This document shows, one piece after another, positions 54,301-62,815 of a stretch of DNA of 64,000 nt. The stretch is from Nostoc sp. UHCC 0926 (GTDB lineage Bacteria > Cyanobacteriota > Cyanobacteriia > Cyanobacteriales > Nostocaceae): contig NZ_CP117772.1 in NCBI RefSeq assembly GCF_028623165.1, forward strand, positions 972,474-1,036,473, in the 5' to 3' direction. A model generated the notes under the pieces. That model was not told the DNA's origin, did no database searches, and saw only the letters and a program-made list of their open reading frames with translations. How positions within the stretch are numbered: position 1 is the first letter of the stretch; each line of letters starts with the position of its first letter. Made by a program: the position numbers and the translations under genes.

Positions 54301-54950
54301 CTATAGGACTAGTATTTGATTTCTGAAAAAACTCCGTACATCTGGAGAGATAGAAAATTAAAGGTAGTGTTTCGGATAAACCACTCAAACATCCACTTTA
54401 AATGAGAGAATGTTGGAATTAAAGCGCAAAAACGTCTAACCCAGGTTTTTGCTTGTAACCAAATATCTTCTATAGGATTTTGTGATGGGCAATTAGGAGC
54501 AAAGCGAACACAGTGAATTTTCCATTGCTCTTGAGATAAACCTTGATTTATTTCGCCTAAAAAGTTTTGAACTAGATGTGAACGATGGTAAGAAGCACCA
54601 TCCCAAAAAAGAAGTAATCGTTGGTTGGGAGACTGGTCTAATAAATAACCTAAATAATCAATCGTATTCTCTGAATTACCAGCACTGTAAGCTTTCAGAA
54701 GTAAGGAGCCATTGAGATAGTCAACTGCCCCGTAGTATGTCTGTTTATCTCGTTCGTTAATGACCTCAACTGCTATTTCTTGGTCAGTTCTTCCCCAAAC
54801 ATAACCAGTTAAGTCTCCCCACAGCAGATGACACTCATCTATTAGCAATACTCTCAGCCTTCCTGCTTCGATTTCTTCTCTGTTACTTGCCAATAATGTC
54901 TCAATCTGTTTTTTTTTGCAGCCAGGGTAAGCTCATCTAATTTGGTATAA
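54301..54950 (-). pseudogene. IS630-family transposase, C-terminal half only
   Basis: The frame 54309-54893 covers the DDE half: LLIDECHLLWGDLTGYVWGR, LLLFWDGASYHRSHLVQNFL, and NCPSQNPIEDIWLQAKTWVR. Upstream, a run of nine A's joins the last codons of the first frame (LDELTLAA), then all further sequence is missing. The right end is replaced by the ISAs1-type element. The left end TATAGGACTAGTATTTGATT resembles a stretch near 21498. Confidence 0.75.
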
Positions 54951-55071
54951 CGCGAACTTGACAAATCAAAGAAAATAAGCATAAACGACCAGATAAAAAA
55001 GGCACTTGACAACTGAGCAGGATAAATGAGAAGACTTCAATGCTGTTGTCAAAAAATGGTCAGGAGTCAGG

Positions 55072-55857
55072 TTGATGTCACAAGGCTTTGAAACTAAATC
55101 TGCTGATGCTAGGAAAAATTCTGGTGGTCACAGACAGCCAAAACAAGTGGCAGACATCGGTAGTATTCAACAGAGTTTAGTGGAGCATTTCTCTGATATC
55201 AAAGACCCAAGAGTAGAGCGAACCAAAAAACATCAACTGACAGACATCTTAGTAATTGCGATTCTGGCACTGAAAGCCAACCATCCCACACTCTATTCTC
55301 AAGTCAAAGAATGGTTTGACAAAGCGCAAGCAGAGCAATTTTCGGGGATTAATGTTAGTTATGACAAACGTATTGAAAAAGGACATCACCGCACCGAAAT
55401 TCGTGAAGTTTGGACTGTCCCTGTGACTGCAATTGGTGAACTTTATCAACCCAAATTATGGGCAGGATTGCAAACTCTGGTTATGGTCGTCCGCGTGCGT
55501 CATCTTTGGAATAAAACTACCCGCGAAGTTCAGTTTTATCTCACTTCTTTACATAGTGATCCTCAACTTATCGGTCGGGCTATCCGAAAACACTGGGGCA
55601 TTGAAAACGAGGCTCATTGGACACTTGATTGTACTTTCAAAGAAGATGCTTGTCGCATTCGTTCTTTTCACAGTCCCCAAAATTTTTCTCTGTTACGACG
55701 TTTGGCTCTCAATGCTCTTAACCTTGAACAGACATACAAACGTAGTCTCCGTCAAAAAATGAAACGCACCGCTATGGATAATAATTATATGATTCAGGTT
55801 CTCAGTTGTTTCATTGACAATACTTTAGATTCTTCTTATTCCTTGTGTCAAGCCTGA
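55072..55857 (+). CDS. ISAs1-family transposase, in-frame internal deletion
   Basis: A 261-residue product. The N terminus (SLVEHFSDIKDPRVERTKKH, QLTDILVIAIL) is the H-repeat-associated domain; it runs directly into ALKANHPTLYSQVKEWFD and the C terminus (KHWGIENEAHWTLDCTFKED). About 150 residues with the first two catalytic Asp are lost, apparently by recombination between the similar strings VIAIL and YVLAL. Full ISAs1 proteins are about 370-400 residues. Inactive on its own. Confidence 0.8.
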   Translation: MMSQGFETKSADARKNSGGHRQPKQVADIGSIQQSLVEHFSDIKDPRVERTKKHQLTDILVIAILALKANHPTLYSQVKEWFDKAQAEQFSGINVSYDKRIEKGHHRTEIREVWTVPVTAIGELYQPKLWAGLQTLVMVVRVRHLWNKTTREVQFYLTSLHSDPQLIGRAIRKHWGIENEAHWTLDCTFKEDACRIRSFHSPQNFSLLRRLALNALNLEQTYKRSLRQKMKRTAMDNNYMIQVLSCFIDNTLDSSYSLCQA

Positions 55858-56681
55858 TTGAGATGCTCTTACCCTGGCTAGACTATATCGTAATTTTAAA
55901 GGTTGCTTATCAGGATATAATAATTCTCGATTCTCGCATTCGAGTGCCATCACCTGTAATGAATTCTGCACACGCATTCAGTTTTTGTACTAGCACTGTC
56001 TAAAAACCCTTTAAAACAATAAGTATAAATGATTGTGGCTGGCGAGCGATTGCCAAGGCAGCAACGGAAGTTTTCTACATTTTCCACTTTCTACAAGTTC
56101 TATGTGTTTTCGTTTTATTTCCAGCCAGTTGTAGAGTGGGAACTGAACGGGAGCAACGCGAAAAAGTGAGATCATCGTGAAAAGAGCAATCTTTAGCTGT
56201 TCTTGAGCAAGGGAAGCAGGGGAAGTGAAGAGAAATGAACATCGACATAAAACCCCTATTGGTATCCAGGTACTATGGCGAGGTTGGTTGAAATTACACG
56301 ACAAGAGTGAAGGTTGGCAGCTTGCAAAAGAGACTTAACGGGAAAAGTCAGGTTAAACAATCACTTCTTCAAACTGAATTCTAGAGTTTAAGCGATCGCT
56401 TTAGTTAATGATTCTTTTTTCCTGGGCGATCAGATTGCTCCTCCTCTCAAGAACAGCTTATCTCGACTGATAACTTTCTTAAGCGAACCGTATTGAGAGT
56501 TATCCTGTTTTGCCACTCTCGGAAAACAATAATCAAGAGCCAAATTCTGAAACTTTGATTGAGTCAAGGTTTGAGGCTTTATTCTCGCTCCAGAAACTGA
56601 AATTGGAGATAAAAAGTGGAAACTCAAGCTCCGTAACCCTTTCACCTATTGCGTTCTCCCAGAATGACAAAACAGGGTTAT
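55858..56681. other. Intergenic stretch with an ISKra4-like end
   Basis: I see no supported gene. GGGAGCAACGCGAAAAAGTG at about 56150 resembles the terminal repeat of the ISKra4 element at 43559, so a remnant of a related element is likely. Frames at 56011-56304 and 56430-56645 show no domain. GCGATCGC occurs at about 56393. Confidence 0.45.
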
Positions 56682-56954
56682 TTAGCGATACCCATAACGC
56701 CACTGATGCGTGCTGCGATCATAGTAGCGGTAACGTTGGCGATGATTCTGATCGTGGCTCCTTTGGTAGCTACCACGGTCACGATTATAGTTGCGATCAG
56801 AATCACGATTATAGTTATGATCGCGATTATAGCCATCACAACGATGATCCCTACAGTACTGTTCACGAGATTCAGCATTAGCATTTGGTGAAAGAGCCAA
56901 AATAGAGCTAGCACTGATCAGAATAGCTAAAGTAGCGAGAGTAAAACGTTTCAT
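56682..56954 (-). CDS. Small secreted Asn/Arg/Asp/Tyr-rich repeat protein
   Basis: A 90-residue protein. Residues 1-27 are a signal peptide (MKRFTLATLAILISASSILA, cleavage after NANA). The mature part has repeated N-R-D-x-(N/D)-Y-N-R-D units (YNRDHNYNRDSDRNYNRDRG) followed by HRQRYRYYDRSTHQWRYGYR. Such YXXX-type periplasmic or surface proteins are common in cyanobacteria and unstudied. A longer upstream frame to 57113 is not needed: the signal peptide fixes this start. It may bind metal or polyanions, but that is a guess. Confidence 0.7.
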   Translation of the reverse strand: MKRFTLATLAILISASSILALSPNANAESREQYCRDHRCDGYNRDHNYNRDSDRNYNRDRGSYQRSHDQNHRQRYRYYDRSTHQWRYGYR

Positions 56955-57109
56955 GCTTTTATCCTGTAAAAAGTTGTGTCGAGATTTTCCACTTTGATAG
57001 TAAAGCTCCCATTTTAAAAACCTAAATAGAAGGAAGAAACAGCAGTAACAGCGATCATTGTTGCTACCTGATTTTAGTATGGGCAACTTACTGAGCCGCC
57101 TATGTACGC

Positions 57110-57277
57110 TCAATACCTATCTTTATTATTAGCAATATCACCTTCAAAAGGTTGAACTCCTGTTGCTGGGTAATTATCATCTCTAGGTGCAAAAATTCTA
57201 CTGACTGCACCTAAAATATAGGAAATTACTTGCATAGCCCCATTTATAATTGATTTCAGTATTTTTGAGATAGGCAT
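57110..57277 (-). CDS. 55-residue conserved-looking small protein
   Basis: Starts MPISKILKSIINGAMQVISY and ends ATGVQPFEGDIANNKDRY. AGGAG lies 8 bases before the ATG. The first half is an amphipathic or weak transmembrane helix; the second has RIFAPRDDNYPATGVQPFEG, a stretch that I recall from many tiny Nostoc proteins of unknown function. It lies about 155 bases upstream of the secreted protein on the same strand. Confidence 0.65.
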   Translation of the reverse strand: MPISKILKSIINGAMQVISYILGAVSRIFAPRDDNYPATGVQPFEGDIANNKDRY

Positions 57278-57745
57278 AAATTATTCTCCTGATTTATTGT
57301 TGCTGTTAAAAACTTATTTTTTGGTTGATTTACTATTATTTAACCTCAATTTCTAACTGGAAACATCCCTCTAATAGGGTAGTAGCTATATTTTAATAAA
57401 TAATTATCAAACGAATTCTCATTATTTTGATGTCATATAGCAATCCTTAAAAATAATTTATCTATTTGATCTGAGATACAATAATCAAAAAATATTTAAA
57501 CATTTACAAAATATTTTTTGATTATTGTATTCTTAAAGTCTGACTACACCCTCAAGTCTGAGGAGGTTTGTTGACAATGAATGCAGATTTTTTCCTACCT
57601 TCAAATATTAGCTATGTAAGCCTTTGTACTTTTCTGATACAAATTATTTAAAAGCTAAATTATTTTATAATTAAGAATGTACTCGATTTTGGATAGGTCA
57701 TATAGAGTTTGGTGCAGCTTTCTCCCCGCCTACCACAGCGAATAC
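57278..57745. other. AT-rich intergenic region
   Basis: No gene seen. AAAAATATTTxxACATTTxCAAAATATTTTTTG near 57487-57525 is a weak inverted repeat around TCAAAAAATATTTAAAC. Confidence 0.4.
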
Positions 57746-58253
57746 GGCCAAATGCTCTCCCGTGAATATCTTCTACACTCGCAAGTCACAGCGCACCAGA
57801 GTCGGGATGTCGAATTTTTTCAGATCCTCAGTCCTATCAGTCTCGGAAAAGGCCTTGATGCAGAAATACGTGGCGGTGAAACCGCAGAGCATTGTTTGGA
57901 GCCAAGTCGAATTGAGTAGGCCTTCCGAGATTTATGCTCCAGGACGATTGGCCCCGAAATAGAGAATCACCACGTCTTTGAAGAATTAGGAACGGTTGGC
58001 AATGACCGCGGTAGCCATCGAAGACTTCAATGGGCAGTCCATTAGGATTTTCGGGTGTTTTTAGCATCAATGGCGGTACCGCGCCGATAAGGACGACTTG
58101 GCCACACGTTTTGTCAATGTAGCGCACCACCTCTTCCCTGCCAGTGGAATGACCAACCAGCATAGCATCCTTCAGATCGAGGGTTGCCATCAACTCGGCA
58201 AGATCATCAGCGTATGTGTCCATGTCGTTCACCCGCAAGGGGTTGCAAAACAA
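57746..58253 (-). pseudogene. Alpha/beta hydrolase (non-heme chloroperoxidase-like) remnant
   Basis: The frame 57990-58253 reads NDMDTYADDLAELMATLDLK, then LVGHSTGREEVVRYID (nucleophile elbow GHSTG with Ser intact) and LIGAVPPLMLKTPENPNGLP, typical of chloroperoxidase-like hydrolases. Further 3', another frame reads FTATYFCIKAFSETD and TEDLKKFDIPTLV, the lid and the strand before the catalytic Asp, then stops. Start, catalytic His region and reading-frame continuity are lost. It heads the decayed oxidation island on this strand. Confidence 0.75.
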
Positions 58254-58281
58254 TGAGAACTTACCTTCGACATTCGATGTC

Positions 58282-59076
58282 TTACACGGTAGGAATGGTT
58301 CCGCCGTCGATCACATATTCAGCGCCGTTAATATAAGAAGCGCGATCAGAGACCAGGAAAGCAACAAGCTCGGCAACTTCTTCGGGGCGACCAGGACGAC
58401 CCATTGGAATTCCCCCAAGGGAATCCATCAACCCAAGTCTTGCAGTATCAAAGTCTGTTCCTGCATTTTCAGCTAATCTTTTTATCAGTTCCGTAGCCGC
58501 TGTTGTCTCGATAAAACCGGGAGCAACTGTATTCACCCGCACACCTCTCGGTGCAACTTCGTTTGAGAGTCCTTTGCTGTAGTTCGTCAGTGCCGCCTTT
58601 GCCGCTGCATATGCCAGGGTGGCATCATAAAGCGGGAGAGTACGCTGGATCGACGAAATATGGATAATGACACCCGAACCTTGTTCTAGCATTTTGGGCA
58701 GGAATGCCCGATCTAAGCGGACGGCTGCGAATAAATTAGCATTGAATGTCTGCTGCCAATCATCATCAGTCAGGGCAAGTGCGCCACCGCTGGGTGCTGA
58801 AGAACCACCAACGTTGTTGATCAGGATATCCACGCCGCCGAGACGGGCAAGCACTTCCTTGACGACTTTTTCTACGCCATCCGGCGTGCTGATGTCAGAT
58901 TGAATAAATAAATCTGGCGATCGCAGTTCATTGGGTTTTGAGCAGGCGGTCGTGATCACCGTTGCACCAGCTTGCCTCAAACGTTTGACGATCGCTTCGC
59001 CCATACCTTTTGTTCCACCTGTAACCAGCACTCTCTTGTCAGATAACTCGTTGGGCTTAATTTGGATGTTTGTCAT
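58282..59076 (-). CDS. SDR-family oxidoreductase
   Basis: A 264-residue classical short-chain dehydrogenase. The dinucleotide loop is TGGTKGMGEA (residue 19 region), NNVGG near residue 88, catalytic Ser in HISSIQRT, and Y-x-x-x-K as YAAAKAAL. The C terminus DRASYINGAEYVIDGGTIPT is usual. It reduces or oxidises an unknown alcohol or ketone with NAD(P)H. Its start codon overlaps the stop of a 46-residue frame (TGATG), and an alpha/beta hydrolase lies further upstream, so the three form a likely operon. Confidence 0.92.
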   Translation of the reverse strand: MTNIQIKPNELSDKRVLVTGGTKGMGEAIVKRLRQAGATVITTACSKPNELRSPDLFIQSDISTPDGVEKVVKEVLARLGGVDILINNVGGSSAPSGGALALTDDDWQQTFNANLFAAVRLDRAFLPKMLEQGSGVIIHISSIQRTLPLYDATLAYAAAKAALTNYSKGLSNEVAPRGVRVNTVAPGFIETTAATELIKRLAENAGTDFDTARLGLMDSLGGIPMGRPGRPEEVAELVAFLVSDRASYINGAEYVIDGGTIPTV

Positions 59077-59216
59077 CAGCCTAAGCTCCTCATATATTTA
59101 GATTGTGAGATGTCTGCATCAAAATCGGGACTCGCGTTAACCGCTTCCTCTGGCAGTACCTGGGGCGATTTGCTAACACCTGGTGGAACGGCAATGCTCT
59201 TCAAAATAGCTTCCAT
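59076..59216 (-). CDS. 46-residue small protein coupled to the SDR gene
   Basis: Starts MEAILKSIAVPPGVSKSPQV and ends ADISQSKYMRSLG. AAGGAAG precedes the ATG, and its TGA overlaps the SDR start as TGATG, so translation of the SDR probably depends on it. It begins 40 bases after the upstream hydrolase. No family recognised. It could be a genuine peptide or a leader-type frame. Confidence 0.6.
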   Translation of the reverse strand: MEAILKSIAVPPGVSKSPQVLPEEAVNASPDFDADISQSKYMRSLG

Positions 59217-59255
59217 AAATCATCTTCCTTGGATGAATTGGTTATAACAACTTTT

Positions 59256-60203
59256 TCAGTGTTCAACTTTATCTCGTGTTCCTACGTGCCCCAGGAGGAT
59301 AGTGTTCAGCGTTGCTGTATGCCTTTCCTGGTTCGCTTCAAGCGATTCTCCAAAGGAGAGGCTACGCCAACGCGATAGAAACTGCAAAACTCGTCGATTG
59401 AACTTTTCTGGATTCTCGATGAACATGAAATGTCCGCCGCCTTCAGCCGCTTCAAAGATTTCCAACTCCGAGTCAGGAATGCTTTGGTTAATCCAGACCT
59501 GCGATTGCCACGGAATCATACTTTTTCTGCCACCAATAATCAGAGTTGGCTGACGAATCCTGACAATTTGATCGCGCCAGTCTGTATGAAGATGGTTGTA
59601 CAGCAGTGTCGCAGCGATCGATCGCGGCAAGCGTTGGTTGCACTTGACAATCCACTCAAACTGTTCTTTTGACATCGCTGGCGTGACCATTGAAGCCAGG
59701 AGGTTTCGGGTAAATTCTTCAGCTTCGCTACTCTCTAAAGCGTATACTGCTGCATTCAGTTGTTCAGCAGTTAAAACCGCCCCAGATGCTGCTATTTCTT
59801 GAGCATCCCAATGCGATCGTAACGTTCCCAGTGGCGATTGATCAACCAGCACTAACCGATCAATTTCATCCAACCCAAATAGATCGAGATAGCTCCAAAT
59901 GATGGCACACCCCATCAAGTGACCTAGTAGATGCGGCTTTTCGAGTTGCAGAGCGCCGATCAATTCCTGAAGGTCTTTGGATAAGCGAGCAATGCGATAC
60001 CCAAAAGAGACTTTCTCCGACTCACCATGTCCTCGAAAATCAACAGCGATCACCCGATAGTGTTCGGCAAAAGCGGGAATTTGATATTTGAATTGTTCTG
60101 CCGACTGCGACCAACCGTGAAGCATCACGAGCGGTTTTCCCTCACCTGCACTGATGTAGCTCATTTGGGCACCATCAGACGTTTTAAATGTCTTTCTTTG
60201 CAT
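59256..60203 (-). CDS. Alpha/beta hydrolase with Ser-to-Leu change at the nucleophile
   Basis: A 315-residue alpha/beta-fold protein: oxyanion motif LVMLHGWSQSAEQ, VIAVDFRGHGES, then LLGHLMGCAIIWSY where GHSMG is expected, and a C-terminal His in GGGHFMFIENPEKF. The codon TTG for Leu is one base from TCG for Ser. The acid would be in or near IIGGRKSMIPWQ, where Asp is usual. It therefore is probably not a working esterase or haloperoxidase unless it uses another mechanism. About 35 residues at the C terminus (SLSFGESLEANQERHTATL) come from an inserted dispersed repeat. It leads the small protein and SDR. Confidence 0.8.
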   Translation of the reverse strand: MQRKTFKTSDGAQMSYISAGEGKPLVMLHGWSQSAEQFKYQIPAFAEHYRVIAVDFRGHGESEKVSFGYRIARLSKDLQELIGALQLEKPHLLGHLMGCAIIWSYLDLFGLDEIDRLVLVDQSPLGTLRSHWDAQEIAASGAVLTAEQLNAAVYALESSEAEEFTRNLLASMVTPAMSKEQFEWIVKCNQRLPRSIAATLLYNHLHTDWRDQIVRIRQPTLIIGGRKSMIPWQSQVWINQSIPDSELEIFEAAEGGGHFMFIENPEKFNRRVLQFLSRWRSLSFGESLEANQERHTATLNTILLGHVGTRDKVEH

Positions 60204-60224
60204 ATTTTCCTTAATTTCTTCTAG

Positions 60225-60600
60225 GCGCAGAGACGAGACTTTGCGAAGATTAATGGGCGATCAGTAATGTAATGTGCAGCTTTAATTAAATCGGCGGCTT
60301 TTTCAGCGTTGGCGTAGCCTACCGGAGGTAATCGCGATGGTGGGTGCGTTCGTATTCCCTGTAGTGATCGTTGGCATGATGGAAGCATCGACGATCCGCA
60401 AGTCCTCAATGCCATGTACCCGTAGTGCAGGATCTACCACCGCCATTGAGTCAGTACCCATTTTGCAGGTGCCGACCGGATGGTACATCGTCTCGCAAGC
60501 GCCTCGGATGTAGGCTGCGATCGCCTCATCGCTCTGTATGTCGCTACCAGGAGCCAGTTCCTCCCCTTGAAACTCATCAAAGGCATGAGCAAATTAACCC
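60225..60600 (-). pseudogene. GMC oxidoreductase (choline-dehydrogenase-like) C-terminal remnant
   Basis: Minus-strand fragments read FKGEELAPGSDIQSDEAIAA (with a shift), then MYHPVGTCKMGTDSMAVVDP and LRVHGIEDLRIVDASIMPTI, the highly conserved GMC C-terminal domain with the catalytic His of YHPVGTCKMG. After NTNAPTIAIT a Nostoc repeat (GCGTAGCCTACCGG) is inserted, and EKAADLIKAAHYITD follows. The FAD-binding N-terminal two thirds are gone. Confidence 0.8.
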
Positions 60601-60609
60601 TGCTTGAAT

Positions 60610-60905
60610 AAAATGCATCTGCTTTGCTGTCATTCTAGTTAATCGCTTAAACTGTTGAGTCAGATGGCTTTGACTGGAGAAGCCGACTCTTAAAGCGATG
60701 TCTGTTTTCGACAGCCTCTATTTCGCTTGTTCCACGAGCTGTTGAATCACATACTAATGTTGCGAAATTCCCAGTGCTTGTCTAAACAAACTCGCGAAGT
60801 AAGTCGGGCTGATTTTAACAAGGCTTTCTAGTTCAGCCTAGGATAAATCTCTATGCAGATGAGCTTGAATCTAGTCGAGTGCCTCCTCAAATGCTTCTAA
60901 TTTTT
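60610..60905 (-). pseudogene. AraC-family regulator remnant
   Basis: Fragments LEAFEEALD, AELESLVKISPTYFASLFRQ, then LSKTDIALRVGFSSQSHLTQ and QFKRLTRMTAKQM are the two helix-turn-helix units of an AraC protein, interrupted by at least three stops. The ligand domain is missing. Confidence 0.7.
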
Positions 60906-60921
60906 TCAGCAAAAGCGGTCA

Positions 60922-61953
60922 TCAGTCAGGAATTTTAGAGTCTTCGTAGATGGTCGCTCCCGCACTGCGGAGTTCATCCAAGAACCATTTGGTATCCGAG
61001 AGTAGTTCGGGTAGGTAAAGCCCAGGGCGGGCAGGAGAACGATCGTTCAGTCCCAATACCGACGCGAGAGAAAGAACGACGCTCAGTCCCGTGAGTGAGG
61101 CTGTGCCATGCTTGAACTCCAGCATCGATCGCGAACGCTTCGTTCGACCATCGGCCTCGCCCTCGATCTCGACGACGATCTCGGTCGCCGCCTCACCGCC
61201 CCGGCAGCGGCTAGACGATTCACCATTCACCAGGTCGAAGCGTACATCCGGTGCTCCAGTGGCGGCATGGAGACTCACGGTATCGAACGTGGAAAATGCG
61301 GTGGCATCGAGCGATCGACCGTCGACTGATTCGACCTTGCCCTTTGCGGCGTCGCCGGACAGCCATACGCGCCGCCCACACTCGAATACCATTGCGGGGG
61401 GAGCAGCCCCGTGTACCCGCTCCATGTCTTCGAGCGCCGCTGGACCGACTGGATCTTTCTCGTCGACGATTGCGCCGAGCCTGATGGATTGGACGATCTC
61501 GAAGCCTTTGGCACTGTTCAGTGCCAGAAATGTGGCCGCACCGGCCATCCAGTGACTGGTGAGCACGACGGGTGCTGCGGTCGCACGATGCGCGAACATC
61601 GCCAACTCGGGGCCGCTTTCGGTGAGGGCAGCGTTGATGTTCAGGTAAGGGACGCCCAAGTCCTGTGCGTAGCTAAGTCCTTTGAGTCCGGCTTCGGGAG
61701 CCAACATGACCACAGCAGCTACGGTAACGTCGTCACCGAGGCCCAAGTGGGGCTTATCGATATCTATGGCAACGGCTTCGGCAGCGCCCACCTCCTGGGC
61801 GACTTCGCCTGCCGCTTGCAGGTTCCGTCCTCCGACGAGCACTCGAACGCTGGGGTGCCTCTCGCGGAACCACTTGAGGGCAGCGCGCCCCACGAGGCCC
61901 GATCCTCCGGCGAAAAGTACCTGTCTTAAAGCCACCTTATTTTCAAGTATCAT
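60922..61953 (-). CDS. Saccharopine-dehydrogenase-like NAD(P)-binding protein
   Basis: A 343-residue protein. Residues 10-40 form a Rossmann start (QVLFAGGSGLVGRAALKWFR), then RVLVGGRNLQAAGEVAQEVG and VVMLAPEAGLKGLSYAQDLG, as in the trans-acting enoyl-reductase or saccharopine dehydrogenase NADP-binding group. The C-terminal half is a mixed domain with no motif I can name. GC content is clearly above that of the vnf region, suggesting transfer from a GC-rich bacterium. No ribosome site is strong. Reaction unknown. Confidence 0.75.
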   Translation of the reverse strand: MILENKVALRQVLFAGGSGLVGRAALKWFRERHPSVRVLVGGRNLQAAGEVAQEVGAAEAVAIDIDKPHLGLGDDVTVAAVVMLAPEAGLKGLSYAQDLGVPYLNINAALTESGPELAMFAHRATAAPVVLTSHWMAGAATFLALNSAKGFEIVQSIRLGAIVDEKDPVGPAALEDMERVHGAAPPAMVFECGRRVWLSGDAAKGKVESVDGRSLDATAFSTFDTVSLHAATGAPDVRFDLVNGESSSRCRGGEAATEIVVEIEGEADGRTKRSRSMLEFKHGTASLTGLSVVLSLASVLGLNDRSPARPGLYLPELLSDTKWFLDELRSAGATIYEDSKIPD

Positions 61954-62157
61954 GATTTTTACCTCTTGTTATTGTTATGAAACCAGTTGCATTTACTTGA
62001 GTGTAATGACTTCCAACACTCACTTTCTTTCAGATTCTTATGGTGCTTCTTTCAGCGATAGTGAACCTGTTTCGAGGTCATTCCAGAAAATTGTTTAGAA
62101 ACTACCTATTCAGAACTGCGATCGCAAAAAGATATCTGCCAAGGCAGATCGCGGTTT

Positions 62158-62273
62158 AACTCACTGTGTATCCACCATCGATCGCTAAGGGTTATCCCGT
62201 AATGTAGCTGGCAGCATCCGAGCAAAGAAAAATAACGGCTTGAGCGATTTTTTCGTCGCTTCTGCGAAACTCA
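62158..62273 (-). pseudogene. SDR C-terminal remnant
   Basis: Minus strand reads VSRRSDEKIAQAVIFLCSDA then ASYITG, stop, PLAIDGGYTVS, the conserved end of a short-chain dehydrogenase. One in-frame stop. Overlaps the end of the RidA gene by a few bases. Confidence 0.65.
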
Positions 62274-62672
62274 CGGAACAATTGCAGTAACGCGGATTTC
62301 AATACGCATCGTCGGAAGTCCAAGTGCCGCGACTCCTACCTGTGTCCAAATGGGGGCGTGGTTGGGCATGTAATGGCGATATAGCCTAACCATCACATCA
62401 TTAACCTCCGGGGGAAACCCTCCAACGTGGTAAGAATTGACGTGGACAACATGCTCCCAACTAGCACCGGCAGTCGCCAAGGTTCGCTCTACGTTCCGAA
62501 ACGCCTGAGCAATCTCGTCCGTGAGCGATTCGGGAATTTGCAGATCGTCATCCCAGCCGCCTTGTCCTGATGTCTCCACTCGATCGCCAGTTTTTACCGC
62601 TTGCGAGTAATGCAATCCATTCAGCAGGCGTTCTCCATAACCGGGGGTGACAAAAAACTCGATCTTATTCAT
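62271..62672 (-). CDS. RidA-family (YjgF/UK114) protein
   Basis: A 133-residue trimeric-type RidA protein. Canonical RidA hydrolyses reactive enamines and imines from pyridoxal enzymes. HYSQAVKTGDRVETSGQGGW, FRNVERTLATAGASWEHVVH and MPNHAPIWTQVGVAALGLPT are typical; the Arg that holds the carboxylate in true RidA is in MRIEIRVTAIVP (IEIRVTA). The frame is open for 35 more codons upstream, but MNKIEFFVTPGYGERLL at 62672 is the family-like start. It likely belongs with nearby catabolic genes rather than with housekeeping RidA. Confidence 0.85.
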   Translation of the reverse strand: MNKIEFFVTPGYGERLLNGLHYSQAVKTGDRVETSGQGGWDDDLQIPESLTDEIAQAFRNVERTLATAGASWEHVVHVNSYHVGGFPPEVNDVMVRLYRHYMPNHAPIWTQVGVAALGLPTMRIEIRVTAIVP

Positions 62673-62815
62673 TGTGTTCCTCTGTTCAGTACGATTGTCG
62701 ATAGGGGTTTCTAAATCCTTAGTTTTGGCGCTGGAGGGAACCCACACTATGGTGAGTGCTGCCGCAGCAACGCACACTCTCTGTTCAGGCTATCCGCTCT
62801 AGTGTCCCAACGCGC

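Noticed and set aside
56510..56881. Plus-strand frame rich in Asp and His (HDYSCDQNHDYSYD)
   Set aside because: It mirrors the repeats of the minus-strand secreted protein, which has a clear signal peptide.
61091..61929. Several plus-strand frames opposite the saccharopine-dehydrogenase-like gene
   Set aside because: High GC makes all frames open; only the minus-strand one has a Rossmann motif.
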